Source: Bacillota bacterium (GTDB taxonomy: Bacteria; Bacillota; Sulfobacillia; Sulfobacillales; Sulfobacillaceae). Taken from it: DNA of 40,293 bases. The stretch's first letter is position 1. The number at the start of each line of letters is the position of its first letter. The notes below the pieces were generated by a model. The model was not told the origin of the DNA. It worked only from the letters and a program-made list of their open reading frames with translations, and ran no database searches. Below are positions 30,786 through 39,925 of the stretch, one piece after another. The position numbers were made by a program, and so were the translations under genes. The stretch is from the NCBI GenBank assembly GCA_021799435.1, contig JAJZAN010000021.1:1-40293 (forward strand). The letters are read 5' to 3'.

Positions 30786-31397
30786 ATGGGCTCTCGGGTC
30801 ATGCACCTTTTAGTGGCCGATTGCGTGGCCGAGGAATTGCATTTGGAGGACAGAGGTCGTGTGCTGGTTGGATCGATTGCCCCCGACGCACACAACGGTC
30901 AGCGAGACCGCACCCACTTCATAGGACCGCGCTATGCCTGGTCAGACGTCGCCCCCTATCAGTACGGACAATTCCTCACCAAATATCACGGTCGCTTAAC
31001 GGATGGATTTTTCATCGGCTACCTTTCGCATCTGATCACGGATGACCTCTGGACGACCGCGATGGACTTCAGCGGATTGAAGGAGCGGCTCAAAAGCACC
31101 GGGGCTTATTACGAAGTGCTCTACCATGACTATTACATCGCCAACGCCCAGTTAATCCATTCGCACAAGGGCCCGGATCTGCACCAGGTCTTAGATTCGG
31201 GGTCGGTGTGCGAGGATTTGGACGAAGTCGACAGTGCGTCCGTGGAACGATTGAAGCAGGAGGCTTTGAGTGACTTTACCTATCCCGCCAGCAATGTGGA
31301 CCGGCCGTTGGCGTTTCTTACGCTGGACCTGATTAGAGCCTGCATCGAACGCGCCGCCATCCGCGCCATCGACGCGGCGCGTCCTTGGATAGGGTAA
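30786..31397 (+). CDS. zinc-dependent phospholipase C-like protein
   Basis: A 203-residue protein from an ATG behind GGGGAGGAG. The N-terminal MGSRVMHLLVADCVAEEL, then GSIAPDAHNG, a THF, and GYLSHLITDDLW give the His/Asp set that binds zinc in the PF00882-type (Zn-dependent PLC-like) fold. In these proteins several His and Asp side chains bridge a zinc cluster. There is no signal peptide, so it is probably cytoplasmic and its substrate may not be a phospholipid. It is divergent from the ECF sigma gene, 185 bases away. Confidence 0.75.
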   Translation: MGSRVMHLLVADCVAEELHLEDRGRVLVGSIAPDAHNGQRDRTHFIGPRYAWSDVAPYQYGQFLTKYHGRLTDGFFIGYLSHLITDDLWTTAMDFSGLKERLKSTGAYYEVLYHDYYIANAQLIHSHKGPDLHQVLDSGSVCEDLDEVDSASVERLKQEALSDFTYPASNVDRPLAFLTLDLIRACIERAAIRAIDAARPWIG

Positions 31398-31479
31398 GCC
31401 GTTTAGCAACCTGGTCCACTTCTACTCGCATCTGGCAAGCGAAATCCGGTCGGTAAGGTGGCGGTGAGAGGAGGATAAC

Positions 31480-31956
31480 ATGGGTTACATCGAAGAGATA
31501 CGGGCCGCGGTTGGCCATCGGCCGCTCATACTACCTGGCGCGGCCGTTCTGGTTCTCGACCACCAAAACCGGGTGCTCTTGCAGCGGCGGCGTGAAGGGC
31601 TCTGGGGTGTGCCCGGTGGCTTCATGGAACTCGGCGAGTCCGCGAAAGACACGGCCCGACGCGAAGTGCAGGAAGAGACAGGCCTGGTGATTGGCGAGCT
31701 CACGCTGGCAGGCGTCTTTTCTGGTCAAGACACCTGGGTGCAATTGCCCAATGGAGATGAATTTTACAGCGTCACCATCGCCTATATCTCCCGCAACTAC
31801 AGGGGGCAGCCCCAAGCCGACGGGGTAGAGTCAACGGATGCCGGCTTTTTCGCCCTGGAGAGTCTGCCGAGTCCGATGCATAGAAAGTTCCAAGACGTGG
31901 TGACCATGCTGGTGTCGGCCTTTTGTCACAGCTCCGCGCCGTCATCGCATGGCTAG
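31480..31956 (+). CDS. NUDIX hydrolase
   Basis: A 158-residue protein with an intact Nudix box at about 47-69 (GGFMELGESAKDTARREV, then QEETG), the Gx5Ex7REUxEExGU loop that binds Mg2+ and cleaves nucleoside diphosphates linked to another moiety. The LPGAAVLVLDHQNRVLLQRR strand precedes it as usual. The start is fixed by GAGAGGAGG. Substrates of such small NUDIX proteins range from oxidised dNTPs to ADP-ribose and cannot be told here. Confidence 0.9.
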   Translation: MGYIEEIRAAVGHRPLILPGAAVLVLDHQNRVLLQRRREGLWGVPGGFMELGESAKDTARREVQEETGLVIGELTLAGVFSGQDTWVQLPNGDEFYSVTIAYISRNYRGQPQADGVESTDAGFFALESLPSPMHRKFQDVVTMLVSAFCHSSAPSSHG

Positions 31957-32041
31957 TGGCGGGACCCGCCTCGGACGATGAAGCCGCGCCGCAGCGATCC
32001 GGTGACCATCGGCCCTGGAGGCGCGCGCCGCGTCTTAAACT

Positions 32042-32614
32042 TCAGGGCTGACCCACCTGGTTCCCATCCACACGATCAGCCTGCGTTCCCCCGAGTGCCA
32101 GCTGAGTCAAATGGTCTTCGATGCGGCGCGCGCCGTTCAACCATAGAGCGCTCCTGCCATCGCCGAGGTCCTCAAATGCTTGCAGGCAGGCCCCGATGTT
32201 CTGTTGCCGCCGGCGATAGGTGGTGAGGATGAAGCGCAAGAACTCCCAATCCACCTTTTCGGGGCAGTTGGGGCCCATGTCGATGCGCGTTTTGTTGCGA
32301 TAAGTGATGCGGCGCTTGAAGACGCGATAGACGCAACGGGCGAGGCCTACCTCAAGGTAAATCAAGGTATCGGCACGTGAGGTTCGCAAGTCGTACCCGA
32401 CCGAGGTGTAGTTGCCTTCGATAATCCAAGCGTCTTTTTGGGCAATTTCGCATTGCCGAGCCAGAAACTCCTCGGCCGTCGATTCGACCCAGCCGGGCTT
32501 CCAAAACAAGGCATCCAAGTGGTATACCGGAAGCCCTGTCAATACGCCGAGGCGGCGGGCATAGGTAGACTTGCCCGAGCCGGACGACACACCCATCACG
32601 AGTACGCGTTGCAC
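32042..32614 (-). CDS. P-loop kinase-like protein (FlaR/topology-modulation type)
   Basis: A 190-residue protein. The Walker A motif is GVSSGSGKST directly at the N-terminus, followed by LPVYHLDALFWKPGW, WIIEGNYTS and DTLIYLEV, the pattern of the adenylate-kinase-like 'DNA topology modulation'/FlaR group. The start is placed at GTG 32614 because AAGGAGG lies 5 bases before it; an ATG at 32635 in frame precedes that ribosome site. These proteins are thought to phosphorylate nucleotides or small molecules, but the function is not well established. It is convergent with the NUDIX gene and divergent from the helix-hairpin-helix gene. Confidence 0.8.
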   Translation of the reverse strand: MQRVLVMGVSSGSGKSTYARRLGVLTGLPVYHLDALFWKPGWVESTAEEFLARQCEIAQKDAWIIEGNYTSVGYDLRTSRADTLIYLEVGLARCVYRVFKRRITYRNKTRIDMGPNCPEKVDWEFLRFILTTYRRRQQNIGACLQAFEDLGDGRSALWLNGARRIEDHLTQLALGGTQADRVDGNQVGQP

Positions 32615-32783
32615 AGTATCCTCCTTGGGGACCAATCATCCCCATGAAACCTCCATCTTGCTCCATTCTACCGCTTCCCGATAGAAAGGGCGGGATTTGA
32701 TTGGTGATAAAGGGAAGGACCCAGCCTGGCGGAGCGGTATGATTACGTCAATAACTCGAGCTCTTCGTCCGAGGAGGTTATTG

Positions 32784-33257
32784 ATGAATACCCAGTCTAA
32801 GTCGTCTCCGCGTCTATTCCTGACAGACCCAGAGCGCATGCGGTTACGGAGCCGCGGAATCAAGCTCCGAGATATCAGCGCCATCGAACTAGGGGTGCTT
32901 GCCGCCGTACTGGAGTGCTCCCCTGAGCGGGCCGAGAAGCTTCGGGCTTCAGCTCTGTTCCAAACGATTCCCTCCGTGGGTCCGGCCGCAGCCGACTGGC
33001 TTGTCGACCTCGGATACCGGTCACTGGAGGACCTCCGTGTCGAATCCGGTCCCGCGCTTTTGGTTCGACTTGAGAGGCTGTACGGACACTGGATGGATCC
33101 GTGCCTAGAGGATGTGCTGTGGTGCGTGGTCTACCATGCCAACCACCCGGGCAGTGACAAAGTCTGGTACGACTTCACCCAAAAGCGCAAGGATTATCGC
33201 GCCCAGCATGGCTACCCATCCAGCCGGCCGACGCTGGCTTGGCACTCCGCACCATAG
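32784..33257 (+). CDS. helix-hairpin-helix protein (pathogenicity-locus/Cdd1-like)
   Basis: A 157-residue protein from an ATG preceded by GAGGAGG. SALFQTIPSVGPAAADWLVDLGYRSLEDL given in two parts (residues about 58-85) is a helix-hairpin-helix DNA-binding element, and the C-terminal DVLWCVVYHANHP and KVWYDFTQKRKDYR match the PF11731/Cdd1-like 'pathogenicity locus' proteins. That name is historical; a role in DNA binding or repair is likelier. An N-terminal basic extension of about 30 residues precedes the domain. It is convergent with the LysR gene. Confidence 0.75.
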   Translation: MNTQSKSSPRLFLTDPERMRLRSRGIKLRDISAIELGVLAAVLECSPERAEKLRASALFQTIPSVGPAAADWLVDLGYRSLEDLRVESGPALLVRLERLYGHWMDPCLEDVLWCVVYHANHPGSDKVWYDFTQKRKDYRAQHGYPSSRPTLAWHSAP

Positions 33258-33290
33258 ACCTGCCCCCAATCGCGCCCGTGACGGATCCGG

Positions 33291-34193
33291 TTATCCCAGC
33301 GTGGCCGGCCAGTCCATAGCAAACACCACCCGAATCAGTCGCTCCGCCGCCGGCTGTAAATGCTCCGTGGAGTGGATAACCGACAGATGCCGCATGAGGC
33401 GAAGAGGGGAAATGTCCAACAGGTGGAAGTCAGCGCGTTCCTGGGGCAAGATAGTATACGGCGACAAAATGGCGACCCCCAGGTTCTGGCTAATCATGGC
33501 CTTAATCGCTTGCGTGGTGCCCAACACAAAACGTACATTCAACTGGCTTAAAGCGATGCCCAATTGGGCCAATGCGCTCTCCATCACCATGCGGGTCCCC
33601 GATCCCGGTTCCCGAACTACCAGGGGCTCCTCACGCAGGTCCTCCACACTGACGTGGTCGCGATCGTGCCAGCGATGGCGGTGGCTTACGACCAGTTTCA
33701 AGCGGTCCTCGAGAAAGGGGCGCAGAACCAACTGGGCGTCATCAATGGGCCCCTCCACAAGCCCTAAATCCAGTTCCCCCTGGGCTACCCGGTCCGCGAC
33801 ATCATGGGAGTTAGCCATATACAGCGTGAGGTGCTGGCGGTCCACGGGGTTGTCGAGACGCGGCAACACATGGGGAAACAAGTATTCGGCGATAGTCAGA
33901 CTGGCTCCCACCGACAGGCGGGCCGGACCGGGCTCCAAGAGGTGGCGGACTTCTTCACGAGACTGGTCCAAGAGATGCAGAAGCTGCGTGACATGCTGGT
34001 AAACAATGTCGCCCACCTCATTGAGGTGGACGCCGTGCGCGCTTCGCACCAACAAGGCACACCCATAGTCTTGTTCTATTTGGTGAATCTGCTGACTTAC
34101 CGCCGACTGCGACAAGTTCAGCACCCGCGCCGCACGCGAGATGCTGCGATGCTCGCTCACGGCCTTAAAAGTGCGGCAAATTTGCTCGTTCAT
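33291..34193 (-). CDS. LysR-type transcription regulator
   Basis: A 300-residue LysR protein, normal length. The N-terminal winged helix-turn-helix (about 1-60) reads FKAVSEHRSISRAARVLNLS followed by QSAVSQQIHQIEQDYG; the rest is the two-lobed co-inducer domain. LysR regulators usually control a divergent neighbour, here the soeABC-like operon 117 bases away, and respond to a small molecule such as sulfite, sulfate or a related anion in the case of sulfur genes (CysB-like behaviour). That link to soe is from position only. Confidence 0.88.
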   Translation of the reverse strand: MNEQICRTFKAVSEHRSISRAARVLNLSQSAVSQQIHQIEQDYGCALLVRSAHGVHLNEVGDIVYQHVTQLLHLLDQSREEVRHLLEPGPARLSVGASLTIAEYLFPHVLPRLDNPVDRQHLTLYMANSHDVADRVAQGELDLGLVEGPIDDAQLVLRPFLEDRLKLVVSHRHRWHDRDHVSVEDLREEPLVVREPGSGTRMVMESALAQLGIALSQLNVRFVLGTTQAIKAMISQNLGVAILSPYTILPQERADFHLLDISPLRLMRHLSVIHSTEHLQPAAERLIRVVFAMDWPATLG

Positions 34194-34205
34194 TGGCGCG
34201 CTCCT

Positions 34206-34223
34206 ATCACAGATTGTGGTGAT
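34206..34223. promoter_or_regulatory. candidate LysR operator between lysR and soeA-like genes
   Basis: ATCAC-AGATTGTG-GTGAT is an inverted repeat with a nested CACA...TGTG, in the 117-base divergent region and next to the lysR start. The canonical T-N11-A core is only approximate. Confidence 0.4.
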
Positions 34224-34309
34224 CGCTATTGCAAAACCCGAAAGCCTGTTGGTCCGAGATTTTGTACCCTGATCTTAGATGATCTGATGGTCAGAAGGGA
34301 AGCGATACC

Positions 34310-37162
34310 TTGGCACATGCCGCTGACATCCCCGTTGTCAACGACGCGAATACTACCGAGAATGGACTGCGCCGTGTTCACACCACCTGCTATATGTGTG
34401 CCTGCCGATGCGGCATTGAGGCCACGCTGGAAGGCGGTCGGGTGCGGTTTTTGTCGGGAATTCCAGAAAATCCAGTAAACAAGGGTGTCTGGTGCGCTAA
34501 GGGAGGCGCCGGCATCATGACCGAATACAGCCCAGCGCGCCTCTCCAAGCCTCTCATGCGCGAGCCCGGAGCTCCCCGGGGAGAAGGTCGCCTGGTGCCC
34601 GTGGAGTGGGAAACGGCGCTTTCCACGGTGAGCGGGTGGCTCCAAAACATCCGGGAGACCGATCCCCGCCGTTTGGCTTACTTTACCGGCCGTGATCAGA
34701 TGCAGGCATTCAACGGCTTCTGGGCTCGTCAGTTCGGAACCCCCAACTGGGCCGCGCACGGCGGGTTCTGTTCCGTCAACATGGCTGCCGGCGGCATGTA
34801 TTCCATTGGAGGCAGTTTTTGGGAATTTGGCTGGCCTGATCTCGAAAATGCGCGCTGGTTCATGATGTTTGGTGTGGCCGAGGATCACCCCTCCAACCCC
34901 TTGAAACTTGCCATCTCGGCCTTGAAAGAGCGAGGCGGACGATTCATTGTCGTAAATCCCGTGCGCAGTGGATACGGCGCGCTGGCGGATGAGTGGGTGC
35001 CGATTCGTCCGGGTACCGATGGCGCCTTTATTTTGGCCCTGATGCATGTGCTGATTCGAGAGGGACTCTTCGATGAGGAGTACCTGCGGCAGTGGACCAA
35101 CGCCGCCGCGTTGGTGCGCTGCCACACCGGTTCCGACCAGGATGGTTTGTTCCTGAGGACGGAGGACGGGGAAATGATGGTCGCGCTCGAGGATGGGCGA
35201 GTGGTGCCCTTTCGGAGCGCCCAGGGGCAGGGTGTGCTTAACGGCACCGTGGTCTACGAGGGTGCCGAGTGGGAACCATCTTTCCAAGTCCTGCAGCGCG
35301 AAGTCGAACATGCCACGCCCGCATGGGCTTCCTCCGTGACAGGAATTCCCAAGCGGACCATTGTGCGTTTGGCATTGGAGATGGGGAAGGTGTCCCAGCA
35401 GCAGCCTCTGGTATTGCCCATTGCTTGGACCGATTTCTACGGGCATCAGCACCCCACCACCGTGGGCCGTCCGGTGGCCTTTCACGCCATGCGCGGGCTG
35501 GCAGCCCACACCAATGGATTTCAGACCATACGGGGTCTCTTTTCGTTGATGATGCTGCTGGGCGTAGTCGATGTGCCGGGCGGATTCCTGTATAAGAGTC
35601 CGTATCCTAAAGCCGTGCCGCCGGCCGTGAAGCCAGCGCCCAACCCCGAGGACTACCAGCCCAACCAACCTGCCAAAGCACCGCTGTTGGGTTATCCCAC
35701 CTCCCCGGACGACTTGCTGGTGGATGGAGATCGTCCGATCCGAATTGACGAAGCCTATTCCTGGAAGTATCCCTTGGCGGCACACGGGGCGATTCAAAAT
35801 GTTATCGCCAATGCGGCGTCGGAAACCCCGTACGGCATCGACACGATGATGATTTACATGGCCAACATCGCATGGAACTCAACCTGGAATACCTTGACCA
35901 CCCGCGACTTGCTCATCGCCCGCGATGAGGAAACGGGGGAGTACAAGATTCCGCACGTGGTGGTGTTTGACGCGTTCGACTCCGAGACTGTGGCCTACGC
36001 CGACATCGTCTTCCCGGACACCACTTATCTTGAACGGTGGGACGCCACTTCGCTTCAGGATCGTCCCATCTCAGAGCCCAACGGCCCAGCCGACTCCATT
36101 CGCCAGCCGGTGGTGCCGCGACTGGGGGACACGCGTCCCACCGCCGATGTGCTCATTGAACTGGCCAATCGCCTGCAACTGCCGGGTTTCGTGGAAAACG
36201 GCACGCCAAAATACCGCAACTATGCCGATTTCATTCATTTCTGGGAGACCGAGCCGGGATCGGGCGTGGGTCTGTTGGCTGGATACCGCGGCGCAAACGG
36301 GACGGAGGAACTGGTGGGAGAGCCGAACCCCAACCAGCTGGCCACCTACGCCGAGCACAAAGCGTTTTGGCAGCATGTCCTGCCGGATGAGCGACGCTAC
36401 TATCGCATGGCCAACCAGAACTACCTGGATTGGGCCAGCCGGGTGAAATTTGTGCCCAAACCGGATCCCATCATCCTCAACCTCTATTCGGAACCGCTGC
36501 AGACGTTTCGATTGGCCGGGCAGGGACGTTGGCCGGGGAAAAAGCCGCAAGACGCTGTACTGAAAGATCGGCTCTCTCGCTATTTCTCGCCCGTGGCCGT
36601 TTGGTATCCGCCGCTCGAAGATCGTCCCGAAGAAGCGGAGGCATTTCCTCTTCGCATCATCACGCAGCGACCCATGACCCATTACCATTCTTGGGGATCG
36701 CATAACGCCTGGCTGCGCCAACTGCTTAATGAGAATCCGCTCTACATCAACCCCAAGAAGGCGCAGGCGTTGGGGCTCCATGAGGGCCAATGGGTGTGGG
36801 TGGAATCGCGAATTGGCCGCATGACTGCCAAACTGCGTTTGTCCGATGCGGTTGAACCAGACACGGTCTGGACCTGGAACGCGATTGCCAAAGGTCCCGG
36901 CTCATGGGCCCTGGATCCCCAAAGTCCTGAAGTGCGGCGGGCCATTCTCATCAACCACATCATACCCGATCGGCAAGCTGGGCCGTACCAAAGCGAGTAC
37001 TTCAACAACGACCCGGTCACCGGCCAGGCAGGGTGGTATGACGCCCGCGTCAAGATTTACCCCTCGGAGATCGAGGAAGTTTGGCCCATCGTCGACCCGC
37101 GCCAGCCCGCTGTCGAGCGGCCCGAGGTATCGCGTTTGGCCTACACCACCAAGGAGGGATAG
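34310..37162 (+). CDS. soeA: SoeA-like molybdopterin oxidoreductase (probable sulfite dehydrogenase)
   Basis: A 950-residue member of the DMSO-reductase family. Near the N-terminus TTCYMCACRCG plus a later WCAKGGAG gives the four cysteines of an FS0 [4Fe-4S] cluster; Cys154 (GGFCSVNMAAGG) is the likely Mo ligand. There is no twin-arginine signal, so it faces the cytoplasm, as known for SoeA of Allochromatium. CYMCACRCGI and the following KGxAGIM segment closely resemble SoeA, which oxidises sulfite to sulfate. Polysulfide/thiosulfate reductases are alternatives, but they are exported. The start is a TTG behind AGAAGGGA. It is first in a four-gene operon with ferredoxin and anchor subunits. 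Confidence 0.8.
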   Translation: MAHAADIPVVNDANTTENGLRRVHTTCYMCACRCGIEATLEGGRVRFLSGIPENPVNKGVWCAKGGAGIMTEYSPARLSKPLMREPGAPRGEGRLVPVEWETALSTVSGWLQNIRETDPRRLAYFTGRDQMQAFNGFWARQFGTPNWAAHGGFCSVNMAAGGMYSIGGSFWEFGWPDLENARWFMMFGVAEDHPSNPLKLAISALKERGGRFIVVNPVRSGYGALADEWVPIRPGTDGAFILALMHVLIREGLFDEEYLRQWTNAAALVRCHTGSDQDGLFLRTEDGEMMVALEDGRVVPFRSAQGQGVLNGTVVYEGAEWEPSFQVLQREVEHATPAWASSVTGIPKRTIVRLALEMGKVSQQQPLVLPIAWTDFYGHQHPTTVGRPVAFHAMRGLAAHTNGFQTIRGLFSLMMLLGVVDVPGGFLYKSPYPKAVPPAVKPAPNPEDYQPNQPAKAPLLGYPTSPDDLLVDGDRPIRIDEAYSWKYPLAAHGAIQNVIANAASETPYGIDTMMIYMANIAWNSTWNTLTTRDLLIARDEETGEYKIPHVVVFDAFDSETVAYADIVFPDTTYLERWDATSLQDRPISEPNGPADSIRQPVVPRLGDTRPTADVLIELANRLQLPGFVENGTPKYRNYADFIHFWETEPGSGVGLLAGYRGANGTEELVGEPNPNQLATYAEHKAFWQHVLPDERRYYRMANQNYLDWASRVKFVPKPDPIILNLYSEPLQTFRLAGQGRWPGKKPQDAVLKDRLSRYFSPVAVWYPPLEDRPEEAEAFPLRIITQRPMTHYHSWGSHNAWLRQLLNENPLYINPKKAQALGLHEGQWVWVESRIGRMTAKLRLSDAVEPDTVWTWNAIAKGPGSWALDPQSPEVRRAILINHIIPDRQAGPYQSEYFNNDPVTGQAGWYDARVKIYPSEIEEVWPIVDPRQPAVERPEVSRLAYTTKEG

Positions 37163-37163
37163 C

Positions 37164-37826
37164 ATGCAGCTGACCATTATTACCGATTTGAACAAGTGCG
37201 TGGGATGCAAGAGCTGCCAGGTCTCCTGCAAGGAGCACAACACCTCCGGCGCCTTCGGCCCAGTGCCCGATCATACGCCGTACCAGGACCCAGACGGGAT
37301 GTGGTGGAATCGCATTCTGACTATGGAGAGCGGCGAGTATCCCAACACGTCGGTCCTATACTTACCGAAGGCGTGCATGCATTGCTATGATGCCCCCTGC
37401 GTTCCGGTGTGCCCGACCGGAGCCTCGTTCAAACGGGAGGATAATGGGGTGGTGCTGGTCGACTATGACAGCTGCATCGGCTGCCAATTGTGCATGTGGG
37501 CATGCCCGTACGGCGTTCGAGAGTTTGACGAAGAGGCTGGCGTGGTCAAGAAGTGCACGCTCTGCATCGACCGCATTGAGGACGAGACATTACCCGAGCA
37601 CGAGCGCCAACCTGCATGTGTTCAGAGTTGTCCCACCCACGCCCGGACCTTCGGCGACTTAGACGATCCGAACTCCGAAGTGTCGCGGTTGGTGGCCGAG
37701 CGCCAAGGATTCGGTCTTCTCCCGGAACTGGGTGCGCGGCCCTCTGTCCACTATCTGCCGCGTCGGCCGGCTCCGTCTCCCCTGGACACCGAAACACTTG
37801 AGACAGCGATGGAGGAGCGTTACTAA
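37164..37826 (+). CDS. soeB: SoeB-like iron-sulfur electron-transfer subunit
   Basis: A 220-residue ferredoxin-type protein with sixteen cysteines in four [4Fe-4S] motifs: CVGCKSCQVSC, CMHCYDAPCVPVCPTG, CIGCQLCMWACPYG, and CTLC paired with CVQSCPTHA. It carries electrons from the molybdenum subunit to the membrane anchor. The ATG is preceded by AAGGAGG, 1 base after the soeA-like stop, and its stop overlaps the next start by one base (TAATG). The cluster count and length match DmsB/PsrB/SoeB. Confidence 0.88.
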   Translation: MQLTIITDLNKCVGCKSCQVSCKEHNTSGAFGPVPDHTPYQDPDGMWWNRILTMESGEYPNTSVLYLPKACMHCYDAPCVPVCPTGASFKREDNGVVLVDYDSCIGCQLCMWACPYGVREFDEEAGVVKKCTLCIDRIEDETLPEHERQPACVQSCPTHARTFGDLDDPNSEVSRLVAERQGFGLLPELGARPSVHYLPRRPAPSPLDTETLETAMEERY

Positions 37827-38794
37827 TGCGGCCGGCGACACCGTTGCTCGTCTTGACGATTGGTCAGGGCCTGGCTGGCGGAATCATCGTCTGCCTAGCC
37901 GCTCTGATGTGGATGGGGCGCTTGACTGGCCCCGAGGCCATAGTGCCCGTACTGGCGGCGCTGGGCACTGCGGCCGTCGGAGGCATGGGATCCTTTTTTC
38001 ACATGCACAATCTCAAGGCGGCCCGGTATGTGATGCGCCGCCTCAAGACCTCTTGGCTTTCCCGCGAGGCGTTGACGACAGCGATTTTTGGGGCCTTCTT
38101 GGCGGTGTTGACGGTCTGGACGCTCTTTGACGGCGCGGGCGTGTCCAGCGTGGGCTATCAAACCTTGTTGGTTGTCACCGCAGCAACCGGGGTCCTGGCG
38201 ATGTGGGTAACCGCCATGCTGTACGCGACCATTCCCGCGGTGCTGAGTTGGCATACACCGCTTACGGTTCTAAATCTCATGTTGGTAGGCATTACGTCAG
38301 GTGTGGCAGTGACAGCTGGGTGGGTGTCTGCGGTACCGAGCCTGTGGATTGGATTTGCCATTTTGCTGGCCTTAACCGCTGCGGTCAAGTTGCTCCATTG
38401 GACGCACTTCCTCCGAGCGCACGGGCAGATTCGAGCGGAAACCGGTACGGGGCTGCCCTTCTCGCCCTACCGATTGCAGGATACCGGCACGACCAAGCCG
38501 CCGTACCGGACTCAGACGCAGGTATGGCCCCTGCTTCAACCTGCCCTTCTCCGCACAGTGAAACTATGGACCGTTGGATGGTTGTTTGTCATTCCGTTGG
38601 CCGCAGTCGTCGTGTGGCAAACGGGAGCCTGGGGCGGCGCTCGATGGGTGTTGCCGGTTGGCGCCATGTTGGGCGTCATAGCCGAACGGTGGCTCTTTTT
38701 TGCCGACGCTACACACAGTTCGCGGGTCTTCTTCGTGGATGAGCCGCGCAGGGCTCCGCAGGTTCCCATGACCGGCGCCAGGAAGTCCATGTGA
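37826..38794 (+). CDS. soeC: SoeC/DmsC-like membrane anchor and quinone-binding subunit
   Basis: A 322-residue protein with eight or more membrane helices. The early loop GSFFHMHNLKAARYVMRRLK followed by TSWLSREAL is the DmsC-family signature (SFFHLGxPxRA...TSWLSRE), which distinguishes it from NrfD/PsrC anchors. SoeC of Allochromatium is of this DmsC type, which supports the soe assignment over psr/phs. It passes electrons from the iron-sulfur subunit to the quinone pool. It is coupled to the gene before it (1-base overlap) and the gene after it (4-base overlap). Confidence 0.82.
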   Translation: MRPATPLLVLTIGQGLAGGIIVCLAALMWMGRLTGPEAIVPVLAALGTAAVGGMGSFFHMHNLKAARYVMRRLKTSWLSREALTTAIFGAFLAVLTVWTLFDGAGVSSVGYQTLLVVTAATGVLAMWVTAMLYATIPAVLSWHTPLTVLNLMLVGITSGVAVTAGWVSAVPSLWIGFAILLALTAAVKLLHWTHFLRAHGQIRAETGTGLPFSPYRLQDTGTTKPPYRTQTQVWPLLQPALLRTVKLWTVGWLFVIPLAAVVVWQTGAWGGARWVLPVGAMLGVIAERWLFFADATHSSRVFFVDEPRRAPQVPMTGARKSM

Positions 38795-39705
38795 TGGGAG
38801 GCCGGGCCCGAATTGCCGCCGAAACGCCAGATGAGCAACGGTTGCAGCTCGTGCTGGAGCCCGTTCTCCAAGAGGCCGGCTGGGTTATCGACCACAGCCT
38901 TGACCGTCTCTGGAACCGTAGGCTGGGGAGCCGGTGGGTATTGGAAGCCACGGGTGATGGGCCGCGGGCGGTGACGGTATTGACGGCCCCGCAGGCCTCT
39001 GAGTTGTCCCGCGTATCGTCAGCGTGGCCAAAGTCCCACATATTGGCCACACAAAGCTTTACCGCCGACGTATCGTCCGAGGTGTCGTGGCTTCCACGGT
39101 TGGTGCCCGACTATTGCTTTCCGCCAGGCGTGGGCGCCGACCCCTTTGGAATTACGGCCAAGTTTCGCTTGGAGAGTCGGCCCCGGCTGGTATACCTGGG
39201 AGGTTACACCCACGGCGCCGTGTTGACGCGATTGTTGGAGACCGCGTCGGACCTCTTAACCGTCGACGGCGAGCTGGTCCTGCCCGATAGTCTTTCGCTG
39301 CGTGCTGCCTGGGCCCCAGTGGTGCGGCGAATGCAGTTGGCGGAACGCGTGGTATTCCTGCCCTCCTTAACCGGGCCCGAAATGGCCGGACTTCTGTTGG
39401 GAGCCGATGTACTGCTCGCTTTGGACCCAACGGATACCGGCCGAACCCTGGCTTCGTGGGGTCTGGCCTCAGGCACCCCGATTGTCGCGCAGCACAGCCC
39501 CATTAATGAAGCACTGTTCGGCCCAGCCGCCCTATGGGTGTACGAGGAATCGGCATCTGTGTGGAGGCGGGCCATTCTCCAAGCGCTCGATCGGGTACCG
39601 CTCCGCGAGACTTTGACGGATCGCGCTCTGGCCGCGAGTGAGGCCTGGCGCCTGAGCGAGGCGCAAGAGGCGTGGACCCAACGTCTCAAACTACTGGAAC
39701 GTTAA
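38791..39705 (+). CDS. GT4-like glycosyltransferase in the soe operon
   Basis: A 304-residue protein from GTG 38791 or ATG 38794, both overlapping the soeC-like stop. The second half follows the GT-B glycosyltransferase pattern: RVVFLPSLTGPEMAGLLLGAD, VLLALDPTDTGRTLASWGLA, SGTPIVAQHSPINEAL and FGPAALWVYEES (the nucleotide-sugar-binding region, usually with an E-x7-E motif). In the first half, PDYCFPPGVGADPFG resembles the family's inter-domain strand. The N-terminal acceptor domain is short and its glycine-rich loop is not obvious, so activity is uncertain. A glycosyltransferase as last gene of a sulfite-oxidation operon is unexpected; it may only share the transcript. Confidence 0.6.
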   Translation: MMGGRARIAAETPDEQRLQLVLEPVLQEAGWVIDHSLDRLWNRRLGSRWVLEATGDGPRAVTVLTAPQASELSRVSSAWPKSHILATQSFTADVSSEVSWLPRLVPDYCFPPGVGADPFGITAKFRLESRPRLVYLGGYTHGAVLTRLLETASDLLTVDGELVLPDSLSLRAAWAPVVRRMQLAERVVFLPSLTGPEMAGLLLGADVLLALDPTDTGRTLASWGLASGTPIVAQHSPINEALFGPAALWVYEESASVWRRAILQALDRVPLRETLTDRALAASEAWRLSEAQEAWTQRLKLLER

Positions 39706-39925
39706 GAATCCGAAACGTCTGCCGATGTCCCGTGCTCAACCCCAGTTGGTGAGAACGACGCAAGGACACCAGCTGAGTCGCGTCTTGGCCCCCGAAACAC
39801 TTGCCGGTTGCCAGCCCCTGATCGTATGCACCCATCCGTCATAGAAGAGTGCTACTCTATAAGGAGCCCAATTAGCAAGGCATGAGTCAGCGAACGAGCG
39901 GCGCATGGCGAGGTGAGGTCATACG

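Noticed and set aside
34226-35797. 523-codon open frame on the minus strand
   Set aside because: It lies entirely antisense to the soeA-like gene, has no recognisable domain and has biased, low-complexity composition typical of a shadow frame in GC-rich DNA.
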